Below are positions 49,908 to 61,290 of a stretch of 64,000 nt of DNA, in pieces. The position numbers were made by a program, and so were the translations under genes. The notes below the pieces were generated by a model. That model did no database searches. It was given only the letters and a program-made list of their open reading frames with translations, and had not been told where the DNA came from. The first letter of the stretch is position 1. Every line of letters begins with the position of its first letter. This DNA is from Bagarius yarrelli (lineage: Eukaryota; Chordata; Actinopteri; Siluriformes; Sisoridae), in assembly GCA_005784505.1 (NCBI GenBank), contig VCAZ01000039.1:1267001-1331000 (forward strand). Direction: 5' to 3'.

Positions 49908-50919
49908 CTAACAATGTATAAGGGCTCTCCTCTTTTTATTCTCTGCCTAAAGAGAGCATTGTTTTGCCAACCTTTAAATATGTCGCAGAAGAAAATACTA
50001 AATAATCATTTTATCTTGGTTCATTACGTCCTTCGATTATCGTGCCGTTTTTACTTCCTTTTCCAGTCAGTACGGCTACATTGGGTTATTTCGCTGTGTA
50101 TAGTGTAAATGCAGATATCGGACACAGTCACAAAGTCGGAAATTAGGCATTAAGATCTGCAGTGTAAATGCAGCCTCTGTGGCTGATGTACAGACCGCCC
50201 CGGTAGGGACCGATGTTGTTTCAACAAACTCTTACACACACCAGGGCTTTGGGTCAACTAAAAACCTATACTATACTAGTATAGTGTGTGAAATAGAAGT
50301 ACACATTCTAAACAATGAAATACTAAATGAAAATGCAAAGTAAAAGCAGTCAAACAAATGGTAACCAGACTACAGTAATGCAGGAAGTATTAAATATATA
50401 CGCACCCCTGAAACAAACTTTTTATCAGTTTTTTTTCTACTCCTCTTTCGCCGATTGTCATGTTGTTTATTCGACACTTCTTTCGGTGTTTCACTGTTTA
50501 CTTCACTGGTTTTCTCCTGGTCTGGATTTGCATCATCATCTTCCTTTTGCGTTTCTTGCCAGTACCGTTTTGGAGGCTGGAATATACAACATGCAATAAT
50601 GGTAAATCCTTCACACAAACCATCACATAGTTAATACTTAAATGACTACATTTTTATAAATACATTTACAGCTTCATAAAAAAGTTATCTAAAACACTTA
50701 TCAGAAATTAGCAGCTAGCGCTATTAGCATTGGAGCACTGGGTATTTTTGTTTGACTCGGTTTTCCAATAAACATCTTTCCCACTCGTCAACAAGCTTAA
50801 TTCTAAACTCTAATGAAAGATCTGGAAAATTACTTTAAATGTGCAGTGAAATAAACTCAAACCTTTTTCTTTTTCCCCACGTGTGTGCTGGTCAATGCTT
50901 CTTGCTCGGGCGCCGCCAT
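43233..50919 (-). CDS. wdr46: WD repeat protein 46 (BING4/Utp7), small-subunit processome, 14 exons
   Basis: Exons on -: 50919-50863, 50576-50406, 49091-49011, 48890-48778, 48683-48596, 47751-47690, 47587-47483, 46390-46240, 46146-45911, 45776-45623, 45506-45356, 45178-44988, 43574-43461, 43349-43233; 1791 nt, 596 aa (human about 610). A basic N-terminus (KKKK, RRKRSRKKTDKK) precedes an acidic stretch and a seven-bladed WD propeller at about 170-460 with YRIDYSRNGRHLLLGGRRGH, FAVAQKKWLYIYD, VSVGREVA, PYNAIIHLGHPNGIVSLWSP, VDKTGTYMVTSGLDRRLAVYD and ANFDALEVNPYRSLKQRQEW. The BING4-specific C-terminus ends basic (ALDRFRK). Family knowledge: orthologue of yeast Utp7, needed in the nucleolus for 18S rRNA processing. 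The exon 2 donor (50405) and exon 9 donor (45910, GTACGT) were picked by phase and conservation; a donor 12 nt earlier in exon 2 is possible. Intron 12 carries a hAT-like MITE. Confidence 0.95.
44011..44577. mobile_element. Non-autonomous hAT-like element in wdr46 intron 12
   Basis: Starts AGGGTTGCACAATATATATC and ends ATATCGTGCAGCCC. The ends form imperfect inverted repeats of the 'GGGCTGCACGAT' type common in fish hAT MITEs. No transposase frame. Confidence 0.55.
46387..46397 (-). promoter_or_regulatory. CTCF-core match over a wdr46 splice acceptor
   Basis: The + strand CCACCTAGTGG fits the CTCF core CCMYCTRSTGG at all positions. It also contains the acceptor of wdr46 exon 46390-46240, so splice-site constraint could explain part of it. 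Confidence 0.3.
48110..48415. repeat. ATCC/ATCT tetranucleotide array in wdr46 intron
   Basis: About 300 bp of ATCT, ATCC and ATTC/ATTT units in nested higher-order blocks (a repeated period of roughly 30 bp such as TTATCCATCCATTCATCCAT). The long serine/isoleucine/histidine-rich open frames across it are artefacts of the repeat. Confidence 0.95.
49854..49903. repeat. (TA)n microsatellite
   Basis: About 24 TA units in wdr46 intron 2, in the middle of a repeat-rich stretch (about 49250-50170). Confidence 0.95.
50878..50883 (-). promoter_or_regulatory. E-box CACGTG in wdr46 exon 1
   Basis: A palindromic CACGTG encodes codons His13-Val14, about 37 nt after the ATG. Canonical E-boxes just downstream of the start are frequent in MYC-driven ribosome-biogenesis genes, which fits the job of wdr46. 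Motif match only. Confidence 0.35.
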
Positions 50920-51189
50920 TTTTGTTGTAGTTTTTTCGTACTTCCGTCGTTTCCTTTCCGGCTGAATTACAAACGACACTATATACACTATTTAGTGCGC
51001 CTATACATGGAGGCGAAATCCGTTTGAGCGGCGTCCAATCTTAAAGCTTTATAATTCTTTATTGTGCACAAAACATAATATTTGTGCTATATTATTATTA
51101 TTATTATTATTATTACTTTTTGTCTTCAAGTTGATTAGTACCCCTGGTTGAATTAGGTTTCATGTTTTTCTTTTCTGGCATATTACCAG

Positions 51190-51231
<42 letters not shown>

Positions 51232-52865
51232 TTTAATTTTTCTGGCATATTAATGTTTGTTTTTCACTGTTCCTTTTTTTTTGCTTGTTTGTATGTTTAT
51301 TAACACTAAATATTTTTTATTCAAAACAAGCGGAAATATATGAGCGGGAAAAAATAGAATTAAAACAAGCTATGATAAATGATCAATATAAAATATGTAA
51401 GAAAAAATCCATTTTCAGATATTGGTAAAGCAAATTAAATTCTATTTCTTTATTATCAATATATTATAATATTTTGAATAGGCCGAGCTTTAGAATGACA
51501 GTAGAAGGTTTGTAGATTTGCTATAAAATTACACTTTCAAATGTTATTTTACATGAATTGCTACATTTCTTTACATTCGGCGCTCCACATGACCCCCTCC
51601 CCTCCCCCACTGCCACTACCACACATGAATAAATCGCGTGTAAAGAAAATGTTATGGAAAAAAGAGCATAGGAGAAGAGAGAGATAGAGATATATATATA
51701 TAGAGAGAGAGATGAGAGAATGAATTACTAGTAAACAACGCCTTTATTGGACTTTCCCTCTGGCTTTGCGTGGAGAATGGATGAAACACGTTCCTCTTAT
51801 CACATGGCTTTTGTCACGCACATTCCACTTTAACACCTTCACTGACATTTATTCTCACAACTCAGATTAAAATGATAATAATAATAATTATAATATATAT
51901 ATAAAAGTTTCCACCTTTTAAAAGTTGTTGTAATTATTATTATTATTTATTTATTTTTTTTGCATTCCTTTTAAATGACTGTTGTGGATTTGTTACAGAA
52001 TGTTAAAATTTGTTTTCTTAACGTTTCGTAACAAAGCACTGCATTTTTATAGATCACGTGACAAAATGCAGGAAACTCGAAGAGAAATAATATGTGAGGA
52101 ATTTCACTACTCCTGGGAGGCGCACCGAAACCGGCTGCTGAATGACAAGTCACGTGACAAGTTCAAAAGCGTTCATATTCCTGAGTTCTCTTATTACACG
52201 CTGTCCTACATTTCATCGATCTGAATAAATATATAAGATAATTAAATATCTGGAAAAAATATATAAGGGTAATTAATCTATATAAGTGCAGAATTTTTGG
52301 AGCAGTGTTGGAGATTTGGGGCAGAACAGTGGCAGCGAACTCTATCTATTAGCTAGAGATGGGGTTTTTTCACTAAATTAAAATAAAAACCTAAAATGTA
52401 CAAAACTTTTGATTTTCCTTTGGTATCACTTTGTGTCCCTATTGTGTCTCTTTTGGAATCACTGTCACTTTTGGTGTCCCTTAGTTAAAAAAAAAAAAGA
52501 AACCACCCTTTTTGGCATCTTTTTGTAAAAAGCACTTATGGTTGCTCTTGAATTATTAACTAGAAGCTTGTTAGCAAAACCATTTAACCCTTAATTACTT
52601 AATTGCAAGCCAGCATTTAATTAAATATTCAAGAAATACATGAACATGCTTGTGTCTGTGTGTGCGTGTCATTTAGGACGCTTGTGGTGACCTCATAGAG
52701 GATGGGAGGACATCTGTGGTAGGCGTAGCCAAAGTCAAAAAAAAAGAGAGGGGAGGAGAGAAAAAGAGAGGGAGAGAGAAAAAAACCTCTGCTGTACTAC
52801 ATATGAGATTTAATTCTTAACAAAACAGGAACAGGAACAAAAGCTTTGTTGAACTTGGGTTTATC
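50920..52865. other. Gap between wdr46 and the first sult gene (divergent)
   Basis: Head-to-head spacing of about 1.9 kb. It contains two (ATT)n microsatellites (51082-51116, 51190-51226), short AT/AG-rich runs near 51680-51715 and a purine-rich GA tract at 52735-52790 just upstream of the sult start. No exon found. Confidence 0.5.
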
Positions 52866-55228
52866 ATGGAAGGAGTTGATTTTTCTTCTGTAAGTTTGCC
52901 TGCATGTTATTTTTCAGAGATTTCTAAACATTTTAAAAGTTGACTGCATAATAAATTACTGTGATATAGTTCATGGATACGTATTTATTGTACATATCAA
53001 ACTCTGTTGCTATACATTTACCACCATTTTTTACACACTAACACTAGTAGCAAAAATTGATTAGGGTGGGCTGGGGTGGGGTGGTGGGTGTCTCAGTGCT
53101 AATTATTTTTAATCCTGCAATCCTGCATAGTATTGGACATACTATTGTGTTGTTGTTTGTTTTATTTAATTTTGCATTTTTGTATAATTACCATTGTCCA
53201 TCAACCTAATCCAAAAAAAAAAAAGGCAGCCCTCTGGTGGCCACAGGGGCCCTAGACAGCCACTTAATTCGCTTATGCCTTGAGCTGGGTCTACATCAGA
53301 GACCTGCTTGGGACATATTTAACTGCTTGGGACGTCCTGCACCAACCCGTAGGCGGGATATATATGTTATTTTCTCCTGTTCCCATCCAGATTATTCAGG
53401 TTTTGTCCTGTGCTCACCCGCATTCACCAATCAAATCTTGTCCTGCACTGTTCCTGGTTGCGTTGGGAGTCCTCGGTTATGTACTCGCGCAGATTTCATT
53501 TACACCAAAGCAAAATGTGGTTTGATTTTTATTATTATAAACTTATATATTAGAAGACTTAACAATCTGGTTTAACACTGCAGCTGGAAACAGTCAATCG
53601 TCCGGAACTGTTAGAATTTGAAGGCATCTCTATGACCCATTTTTTCACTGACAACTGGGAGAAAGTTCAGAACTTCCAAGCAAGACCAGATGACATCCTC
53701 ATTGCCACTTACCCCAAAGCAGGTATTCTAAAGTAGATTCTATTTAAGAATGTTAAAAGAGCCTAAATTGGTTGCAGCTACAAACTGTACCGAGGATTCA
53801 TTTAAGATTCAGATGTTGTGTAGTGTTTCTAAAGTGCACATTAGACTTTTTGGCTATACACTTTGTCCCTCAAAGGTCTTTTTTTTTACAGGGACCACCT
53901 GGGTGTCATATATCTTAGACCTGCTCTATTTTGGCAATGCGGAACCTGAGCGTCAGACGTCCATACCCATCTTCATCAGAGTGCCTTTCCTTGAGTCCAT
54001 CTTTCCTGGGTTTCCAACAGGTACACATGATAAATTTACAAGGAACACCCCTAGTACAGATTTATTAGCAGCATTCATACTTGCCTAATGATAAGTGATG
54101 CTGAATATATGTTTAAAAGTTCAGTTACAACTTTTTTTCTTTCATATACAGGACTTGATCTGGCAGATAACTCACCCACCAGACCACGACTCATCAAAAC
54201 TCATCTACCTGTTCAGCTGATACCCAAATCCTTCTGGGAACAGAACTGCAAGGTAAAATATTTGAAAGGCCTTTCCTTTATGGTCTTTCAAGTTTTGTCT
54301 CCAAGCGCTGAGCTTTAAATATATATCTTAAGAGAATCATATAATCAAAGACCTAGACCAGGAGACAAGAACACAAACAAAATTCTGTAACAATAACAAG
54401 TTCCTCTGAGAACAAAACTGCAAGGTACAATATGTGGGCTGTCTTGCTATTTCAGTACACCAGGAAGACAAACATAAAAGTTGAAGATTTTATCTGTTTA
54501 CCATTCCAAGACTGTGAGACAAATAATGTAGTGATCCAATGGCAATTACAGAAGGATCCGGACAAAATACTGTAAGACAATTTGAGACAATTTAGTTTTT
54601 ATCTTACCACACGTACAGGTCATGCAGAGCAGAGATTAGATTAATTTACATTTACAGTGTGTAGCAGTTGCCCTTATCTCTACCAACTTACATCTATCCC
54701 TTTAATACAACTGAGCATTTAAAGGGCCAACAAGGGGCAGCTTGCTGGTCCTGAGAATTAAACAATTGCTAGTTCAATAACTTAAATACTCGTTAAGCTA
54801 CTCTTTTAAGATTAATTGGTTGAGAGTAGGATAAAGTATATTGGTGCGACATGGTGGCTTAGTGTTTATCACTAATGACTCACAGCAAGAAGGTTCCAGG
54901 TTTGTATCCCCTGCAGGGGTCTTTCTGTGTGGAGATTGCATGTTTTCCCCATGTTTGTATGGGTTTACTCTGGGTACTCCGGTTTTCTCCCACTGTCCAA
55001 AAACATGTATGTTAGGTTAATTGGTGATATTAAATTTCTCATAGGCGTGAGTGTGTGTGTGTGTGGTTGTTTGTTTGGACTGTGATGGACTGTCCATGGT
55101 GACCCCATCCATTGATAGTTGGAATAGACTCCAGCAGAACCCTGTGACCCGTGTGAGGGATAAGCCAGTATAGGAAATAAAGTATACCATATATCTATAT
55201 AAGATTTATATATACATATATATATATA

Positions 55229-55276
<48 letters not shown>

Positions 55277-58200
55277 GCTATATATATAGAATATATATAT
55301 ATTATATATAAATGCACCATAAATAATTGAAGACATAAACAAAAAAATGATTGTGTTATTTTTAAAACTGGTACTTTAAAAGCCCTTAGGTTTTTTTTCT
55401 AGCAAGAGCTTCATGACCGCAAGAGATATATCTAGCATATATATATATATATATGTATATAATTTTGTTAAGGGTTTTAAGCTTACTAAATTTTTTTTTT
55501 AAAATTTGTTTACACACTATGTATATAAAGTTCAGTAAAAGTATCAGTACACATTGTAATAATCAGTATCAGACAAGTATCTAAAGTCGGATTTGATGTT
55601 AGCAAATTGAAACGTTCTGTAGGAAGAACATAAGATATACAATTTGCATTATCGCTATTGTATTAATGGAACATAGCAGAGGATATGAAAAAGGAGCAAT
55701 AGATACTCTACTGTCCTCACTTTCCATTCCTATTGTTAGTTAATGTACCAAAACTTGTCATGTTTGCAAACTCTCCTAACTATTTTGGATTGCTGGACAC
55801 GCCCACATTTAATCTGTAGTGGTTGCCTAGGATAAGATCTTTGTATTGTACATGGCATTATGGTAATGGAGTCTAAAAATACATATTAATAGGGCTGTGT
55901 AAAAATTCATACAGCTTACTATGGTAATTTTTTTATAATTATTTTTCAATATTGTATCGATATTCTGAATGCTATAGTATTGATATATATTTAAATGACG
56001 TTTTAAACCTATTGACGTTTGCGATAATATTTAATTAAAACCATCAGTGTGTGTCGAATGACTTCCTCATTTACTCCTGTAGTTGTCACCAACACATACT
56101 GCCATTGTCTTAGAAGCAAACATGGCAGAAAAAATAAAAGCCTCTAGTTTTGTACTTCTTGTAGTTTTAGCTGTTTATTAATTATTATGTATTGTGTGAT
56201 TATTAATTAATATGTATTTAATTGCAATGAATCATTACGTATTGTATCGTGACCCGTGTGTCGTCATATGTATCGTGGGCCTACCTATTAGTTTCCTATA
56301 ATAATTAGTCCCCTCTTGCCAGACTGAAAGCAGAAGGTCTTTTATAAGCCAAATGTAGAATCTAATTGACATGTTAACCAGCCAATCACAGTTTTTTAGG
56401 ATCATATTTAATAGAGTGAAAAATAAAGTCGACCATATATTTCCAAAACATTTTCAGTTTTGTATGCCAAATGCTTTACATTTATATTTACAGCATTCAG
56501 TGGACGCTCTTGTCCAAAGCAACATACAAAAGTGCTTTGAGTCAAATCATTAAACAGCTTAATACTGGTATTTTAAAGTGTAACAACCCACATAAAGTGG
56601 TGAAAGAGCAGCTTTTTATGTGTGTTAGATCTCAAGTGCTAGGTTTTTTTTAGAAAGAATTGGGTTTTTAATTATCTCTTGAAGACAGCCATTGACTGTT
56701 GGTGCCAGAACAGAAAAGAGTCTAGATGCAGACCTACCTTTTGTCCTAGGTTGGTGGGACTAGTTGAGCGGTACTTGGAAGGTGGTGCTCTGTTTTTGAA
56801 TCTGATGTGTGCAGCTACTAGGAATCATAGTAGGGAGTGAAGCAGTGGAGTGGTGTGTGAAAACTTTGGTAGAGTGAAAACAACACGTGCAGCTGCATTC
56901 TGAATCATCTGCAGAGGGCAAATTGCACTCAGAGGTAGACCTGCCAGGAGCGAGTCACCAACGGTCACCAACACCTTTTAGGTGTAACTGAGGTGGAGAC
57001 TATCACTTGCTAATTAAAGTGCTAATTAAAAGAAGATATTGATTTCTGCTTGCTGTACATGTGAATGTAATAGTCTTTGTCGGTCTATCTCAAACACATT
57101 AAAACATTGTTTAAACATTTAGTTATGTACTGTAAATTCTTTCTTATTTTTGAAACATTTTCTAAATTAATATTTTCCTTCAGGTTGTCTACGTAGCTCG
57201 TAATGCTAAAGACAATGCAGTGTCTTATTACCACTTTGAGCGCATGAACAAGGGGCAACCTGAACCGGGAGACTGGAACAACTTCCTCCAGAATTTCATG
57301 GATGGAAAGAGTAAGTAGCAGAGTTTTAACAGATATTTTTGATTGTTTTTTTCTTACATAGCAGCTAAACTCTGTCCCTTTTTATTACACAGAAACGAGT
57401 AACACAAAATTGCTGTTTTTTTATTTCTGTACTTTCACAATATTGGAAAAAACTAAAATAAACTAAGGCTAGTTTGCGTAACTGTTGATGCTTCCTCAAA
57501 TTTCAACATTTCAACAGCAAGCATGAAGCAACATTCATTTTGACAAACAAAGAGAAAACCAATCAACCGCTTTAGAATAGCTTTAGAATAGCCACCGCAT
57601 TAATAATTGGTTTTATCAGAAGGTGTCGTGCAATTTAAAAAGCACCAACAAGTGAAAATTATTTAACACATCCTAGGTTTGTAAAGAAAATATTCAGATG
57701 TAAACCTGTTTGTAATCTTTAACATTTTCGTAAGTAACCGATTTATTTACACATTTTTTCATGTATCTCGTATCTCGTTGTGTTGCAATAAATGTAATGT
57801 AGTCTTCCATTTAAATGTGTAGAGGTGTTTGGACCTTGGTATGATCATGTGTGTGGCTACTGGGAGAAAAAGAAGACCTACTCTAATATTCACTACATGT
57901 TCTTCGAGGATATGGTGGAGGTATGGAAAGTGGAAATAACCCAATACCACGTTATCTATTCTCTTCTATACTTCTTAATTTGAGGATAGTTATAAAGCAA
58001 GAGTTAACATCATAATCATTAGTAAAAGCCCAGAGTTTTTTCAATTGTTATCTTTTTCAGGACACAGGGCGTGAGGTGGAACGTTTGTGTTCCTTCCTCG
58101 GTTTATCTACTCCTATAGAAGAGAGGAAGAGGATTACCGAATGCACACACTTTGAAAAGATGAAGCAAAACAATATGACCAACTATTCTTCAGTGTCAGT

Positions 58201-59141
58201 CATGGATTTTAAGATCTCACCGTTTATGCGCAAAGGTTAGTATGCTACGGATCACTGTATCAACTCTGTGCATGATAATACCTGGAAATTATTTACCCAG
58301 GCGTAAGTTAGCGTTTGTGATAAATATGCAGTTTATTTAGCTTTCAGGTCAATATAAGTTATGGCTCTTTCACTGTGTTGAAAGAGCCATAACTTATATT
58401 CCGGTTGGGTGCTATTCTTCGACTTGGCTTTAGGCTTTAGAATGATTGTTCTTTTTAAAGTGGTGTCGCATATAACAACATACGAAATATAACGTTTAAC
58501 AGGAAAGATAACAGGATTAAGGAATAACTAAACCCCCTTCCTCACTTAACCATAACAAGATTAACTCTATATGCGACCATTAATCAATATGCAGAATCAA
58601 TATTTGTTTTGACACAATGTTAACATTACTACACAACCGAAAAAGCATTTTTATTTATAACACAGACAATACTGTTCTTTTACTCTTTGGCAAATTTTCT
58701 ATATGAAAGAAAAACTAAAACTAATTCTAACCAATTTTTAAGCAATTTATTTCCCAATTCGGCTTGGTTTTCCAATTGAGCCACAATATACACAAGCAGA
58801 TACAATATTACAAAACCAGTATCAGCTATAATAATTAACAATTAATTAATTACTATCAGGGAAAATATTAGACAGACTAATTATTGGTCAATTCGTATTT
58901 TTAACCCAGTATTTATGGATTACAATGTCAGATGTACAGCAAACATTATATTGTCAATGACAATATAAATAAAGTTTATTTCAAATAGAACCAGATTTGA
59001 TTTATCACTTCTCTACATGTTTTCCCAGGTAAAGTTGGTGACTGGAAGAATCACTTCACTGTGGCTCAAAATGAACATTTTGATGAACACTACAAACAGA
59101 AGATGAAGACTACAACTTTACAGTTCCGCACTGAGATTTAG
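52866..59141 (+). CDS. sult1st: Cytosolic sulfotransferase, SULT1-type, copy A, 8 coding exons
   Basis: Exons: 52866-52889, 53584-53722, 53892-54020, 54152-54252, 57184-57310, 57823-57920, 58061-58235, 59029-59141; 906 nt, 301 aa, a normal family length. It transfers sulfate from PAPS to small phenols, hormones or xenobiotics in the cytosol. Motifs: TYPKAGTTW at 50-58 (5'-phosphosulfate loop), KTHLP at 113-117 with catalytic His115, VARNAKDNAVSY at 135-146 with 3'-phosphate contacts Arg137 and Ser145, RKGKVGDWK at 263-271 (PAPS-binding GxxGxxK), and the KxxxTVxxxE dimer motif at 271-280. The protein matches the zebrafish sult1st group as I recall it; substrate specificity cannot be read off. 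Exon 1 is a 24-nt microexon coding 8 residues. Intron 4 is about 2.9 kb and full of repeats, against 125 bp in the neighbouring copy. Confidence 0.93.
53226..53243 (-). promoter_or_regulatory. Candidate CTCF site in sult copy A intron 1
   Basis: The + strand GCAGCCCTCTGGTGGCCA matches the CTCF core (CCMYCTRSTGG) at every position plus the flanking CCA. It has the same orientation as the 2671 site. Motif evidence only. Confidence 0.4.
54402..54430 (+). pseudogene. Echo of sult exon 4 end inside intron 4
   Basis: TCCTCTGAGAACAAAACTGC followed by AAG and GTACAATAT closely resembles the last 25 nt of exon 4 and its donor (54228-54260). It is about 150 bp downstream of the real exon end. Probably a remnant of an exon duplication; it is too short to code for a domain. 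Confidence 0.5.
54645..54800 (-). mobile_element. tRNA-derived SINE, family 1 (decayed)
   Basis: In sult copy A intron 4. Tail-like TTTACAGTGTGTAGCAGTTG and body GGGCAGCTTGCTGGTCC, then a worn tRNA-like head. Confidence 0.5.
54846..55180 (+). mobile_element. tRNA-derived SINE, family 2
   Basis: In sult copy A intron 4. A-box region TGGTGGCTTAGTGTTTATC, B-box-like AGGTTTGTATCCC, then the full family tail ending GATAAGCCAGTATAGGAAAT. Confidence 0.7.
55198..55312. repeat. Compound (TA)n array
   Basis: About 110 bp of nearly pure TA/ATAT sequence in sult copy A intron 4; a further (TA)n lies at about 55437-55460. Confidence 0.9.
55890..56285. repeat. Relic DNA transposon or dispersed repeat
   Basis: Starts ATAGGGCTGTGTAAAAATTC and contains repeated TATCGATATT / GTATCGTGACCCGTGTGTCG words near its right end (56245-56285), a style of element common in fish. 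No coding capacity; class uncertain. Confidence 0.35.
56470..56960. repeat. Dispersed repeat in sult copy A intron 4
   Basis: Begins with a family-1-like tail (TTTACAGCATTCAGTGGACG) and ends with CAGCTGCATTCTGAATCATC ... CAGACCTGCCAGGAG-type sequence, words I recall as widespread in fish. No open frame of interest. Confidence 0.45.
58351..58400. repeat. Perfect 22-bp inverted repeat with 6-nt loop
   Basis: The left arm 58351-58372 and right arm 58379-58400 are exact reverse complements around the spacer CTGTGT. It lies in intron 7 of sult copy A. A transcript would form a perfect 22-bp hairpin. Confidence 0.95.
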
Positions 59142-60269
59142 GACCTCCGGATACTTCAGAATTTAAATGTGGATATTTATCTGATATAACTGAGGGGAAC
59201 CGTGTCTATTTGTATTATATTATTCAGTACATACGCTATGCTACATTGTGAAAAATTGTTATTTTTTACTATACTGATTTGAATAAATCATTATTTTATC
59301 ATGATAGGCTACAGTTAGCACTTTCCAATATGTCCTACTGCAACTTTAACAGATTTTTCTTGCTATATGTTTTGTTTAGGGTCATGTTTAGGAGCGAATA
59401 AATGTGAAAAGTCAATTTTCCTACCAGAATATACTGGTGTGCAACCATAGATCATTCATTTAAGGAGACTATACTGGGTAAATCGCGTAGTTTGAAAACT
59501 CCAGTCTTTAGCCGCTTTTTATAAGATCTTCCTGTTAATCACGATGCTTTACCAGAAATCCTAGAGAATTTAAAATAATAAACATTTGGTTGGATTTTTT
59601 TAAACAACAGTTCATGGATATGGCATCTAAGGCTACGTCTAAGGCTTTAAAAATTAGATTTCATACAAAAGAGAGAAAATCCAGTGTCATAATTGATCCA
59701 CTAAATATTGTAGACATTCTGTTCAACTTTATTTGCGTCATTTTGAGGAATGTTCAGGCAAAACCAGTCTCAAAGCAATCTCCTGTAATTTGATCATATG
59801 TTATGTTAATTTTCGATATGCCAGACAAACAATCGAGATGTGTACCCATTAACATAAGATTGCCGACAGTCAGTAGTAATATGGGGTGTTTCTGTAGCAA
59901 ATTCCCAGAGATCAGACTGTGATAACTAACATAGATATAATTATTAAGATTAAATGAAGCGGCAAATATAAGACTTTACACAGAGCACATGCAACAAGGC
60001 CTTATCGTACCACCCCCGCAGATAAAGCACACATTGCATCATCCCACACACGCAAGCCTAAAATAATAAATAATTATTTAAAGCATGCATATAAAAGCAT
60101 GCATATATTAAAAAAGGGTATTTGAATGAAATGGTAGCAGAAGAAATGCCTCTATATTCCAACCATATCAAAAGGTCATGAATAGCTTTTTATTGCGCTT
60201 AGACAGTTAAAGCAATTTACTTGAGTTGTAAAATGTCATTTCCAGTGTTTTAGACAAGCTGTGTATTGA

Positions 60270-60465
60270 CCTGTAACACATTGGTTAGTACTGTTGGCTC
60301 ACAGCAAAAAGGTCCCGGGTTCGAGTCTTTCTGTGTTGAGTTAGCATGTTCTCCCCGTGTTTGTTTGGGTTTACTCTGGTTTCTTCCCACAGTCAAAAAC
60401 ATGTATGTTAGGTTGATCTGTGATTCTAAAATGAGTGTGTGTGTGGTTGTTTGTCTTTATCTTTA
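60270..60465 (+). mobile_element. Head part of a family 2 SINE, split
   Basis: Head with GGTTCGAGTCTTTCTG (B-box-like) and tail up to GTGTGTGTGGTTGTTTGTCT. It breaks off where other copies continue into GTGATGGACTGG. The missing tail reappears at 61155-61290. Confidence 0.65.
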
Positions 60466-61154
60466 ATTTAATACAATTTTTTTTGTATAAACGCTTTTAA
60501 CAACCGACATTGTCTCAAAGCAGCTTTACACAGAATGCAGTAACAGTAAAAAGTGTAAGTCTGTCCCCCGAGGAAAAGCTCCATGAGGTGAAGTAGAAAG
60601 AAACCTTGAGAGGAACCAGACTCAATAGTGATCCCATCCTCATTTAGATGATACCGCATTGTTAATTACAGCATATTGTAATAATCAGGTCAGTGGAGCA
60701 GAGTGAATTCCAGTCCATCCTCGAAGTTCCTCGAAATCGAGGAAAGGGACAGGAACCTTTTCACTGGTGCCTCAAAATCCTCGCAAGGTTGGCATCTTCT
60801 TCCCGAAGGTCTACCAGTGCTAGCACAATCTCTGGATACCTCGGAATAGGTCTAAAAAGGAAAACAGGTGGAGAAAAAATAGCATAGCTGCTGTTCATAA
60901 TATTAGAAGGCATTAGCTGATAATGTACCTTTACTCAGATATACTGGAGCATGATATTATGGGATATGTTATGTGTATGCCTGGCTAAAGAGATAATTCT
61001 TTAATCTATGTTTAAACTAGTAGATTGTGTTTGAACCCTGAACATTGTCAGGTAGGCCATTCCAAAGTTTAGGAGCTAAATATGAAAAAGCTTTACCTCC
61101 TTTTGTGGACTTCGCTATTCTGGGGACTACTGGAAGATTGGGATCTTAAGGAGC
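60466..61154 (+). mobile_element. Family 3 repeat (copy 2), nested inside the SINE
   Basis: About 690 bp sharing the blocks of the 1610-1890 copy and extending further right (to AGCTAAATATGAAAAAGCTT and CTCCTTTTGTGGACTTCGCT). It interrupts a family 2 SINE, so it inserted later. No terminal repeats or coding frame recognised. Confidence 0.55.
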
Positions 61155-61290
61155 GTGTGCTGCCCTGTGATGGACTGGTGACCAGGTTGTACCCCTGCCC
61201 TTCACCCAATGACAGCTGGGATAACTGGGACTCCAGCCGATCCCTGTGACCCTGATTAGGAATAAGCAGATATAGACAATGGAAAGATGG
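61155..61290 (+). mobile_element. Tail part of the split family 2 SINE
   Basis: CCCTGTGATGGACTGGTGAC through GATTAGGAATAAGCAGATAT matches the 3' half of the other family 2 copies and completes the head at 60270-60465. Confidence 0.65.

Noticed and set aside
53237..53575. Forward frames of 81-112 codons before sult exon 2
   Set aside because: They lie in intron 1 of sult copy A. I recognise no homology and they do not connect in phase with neighbouring exons.
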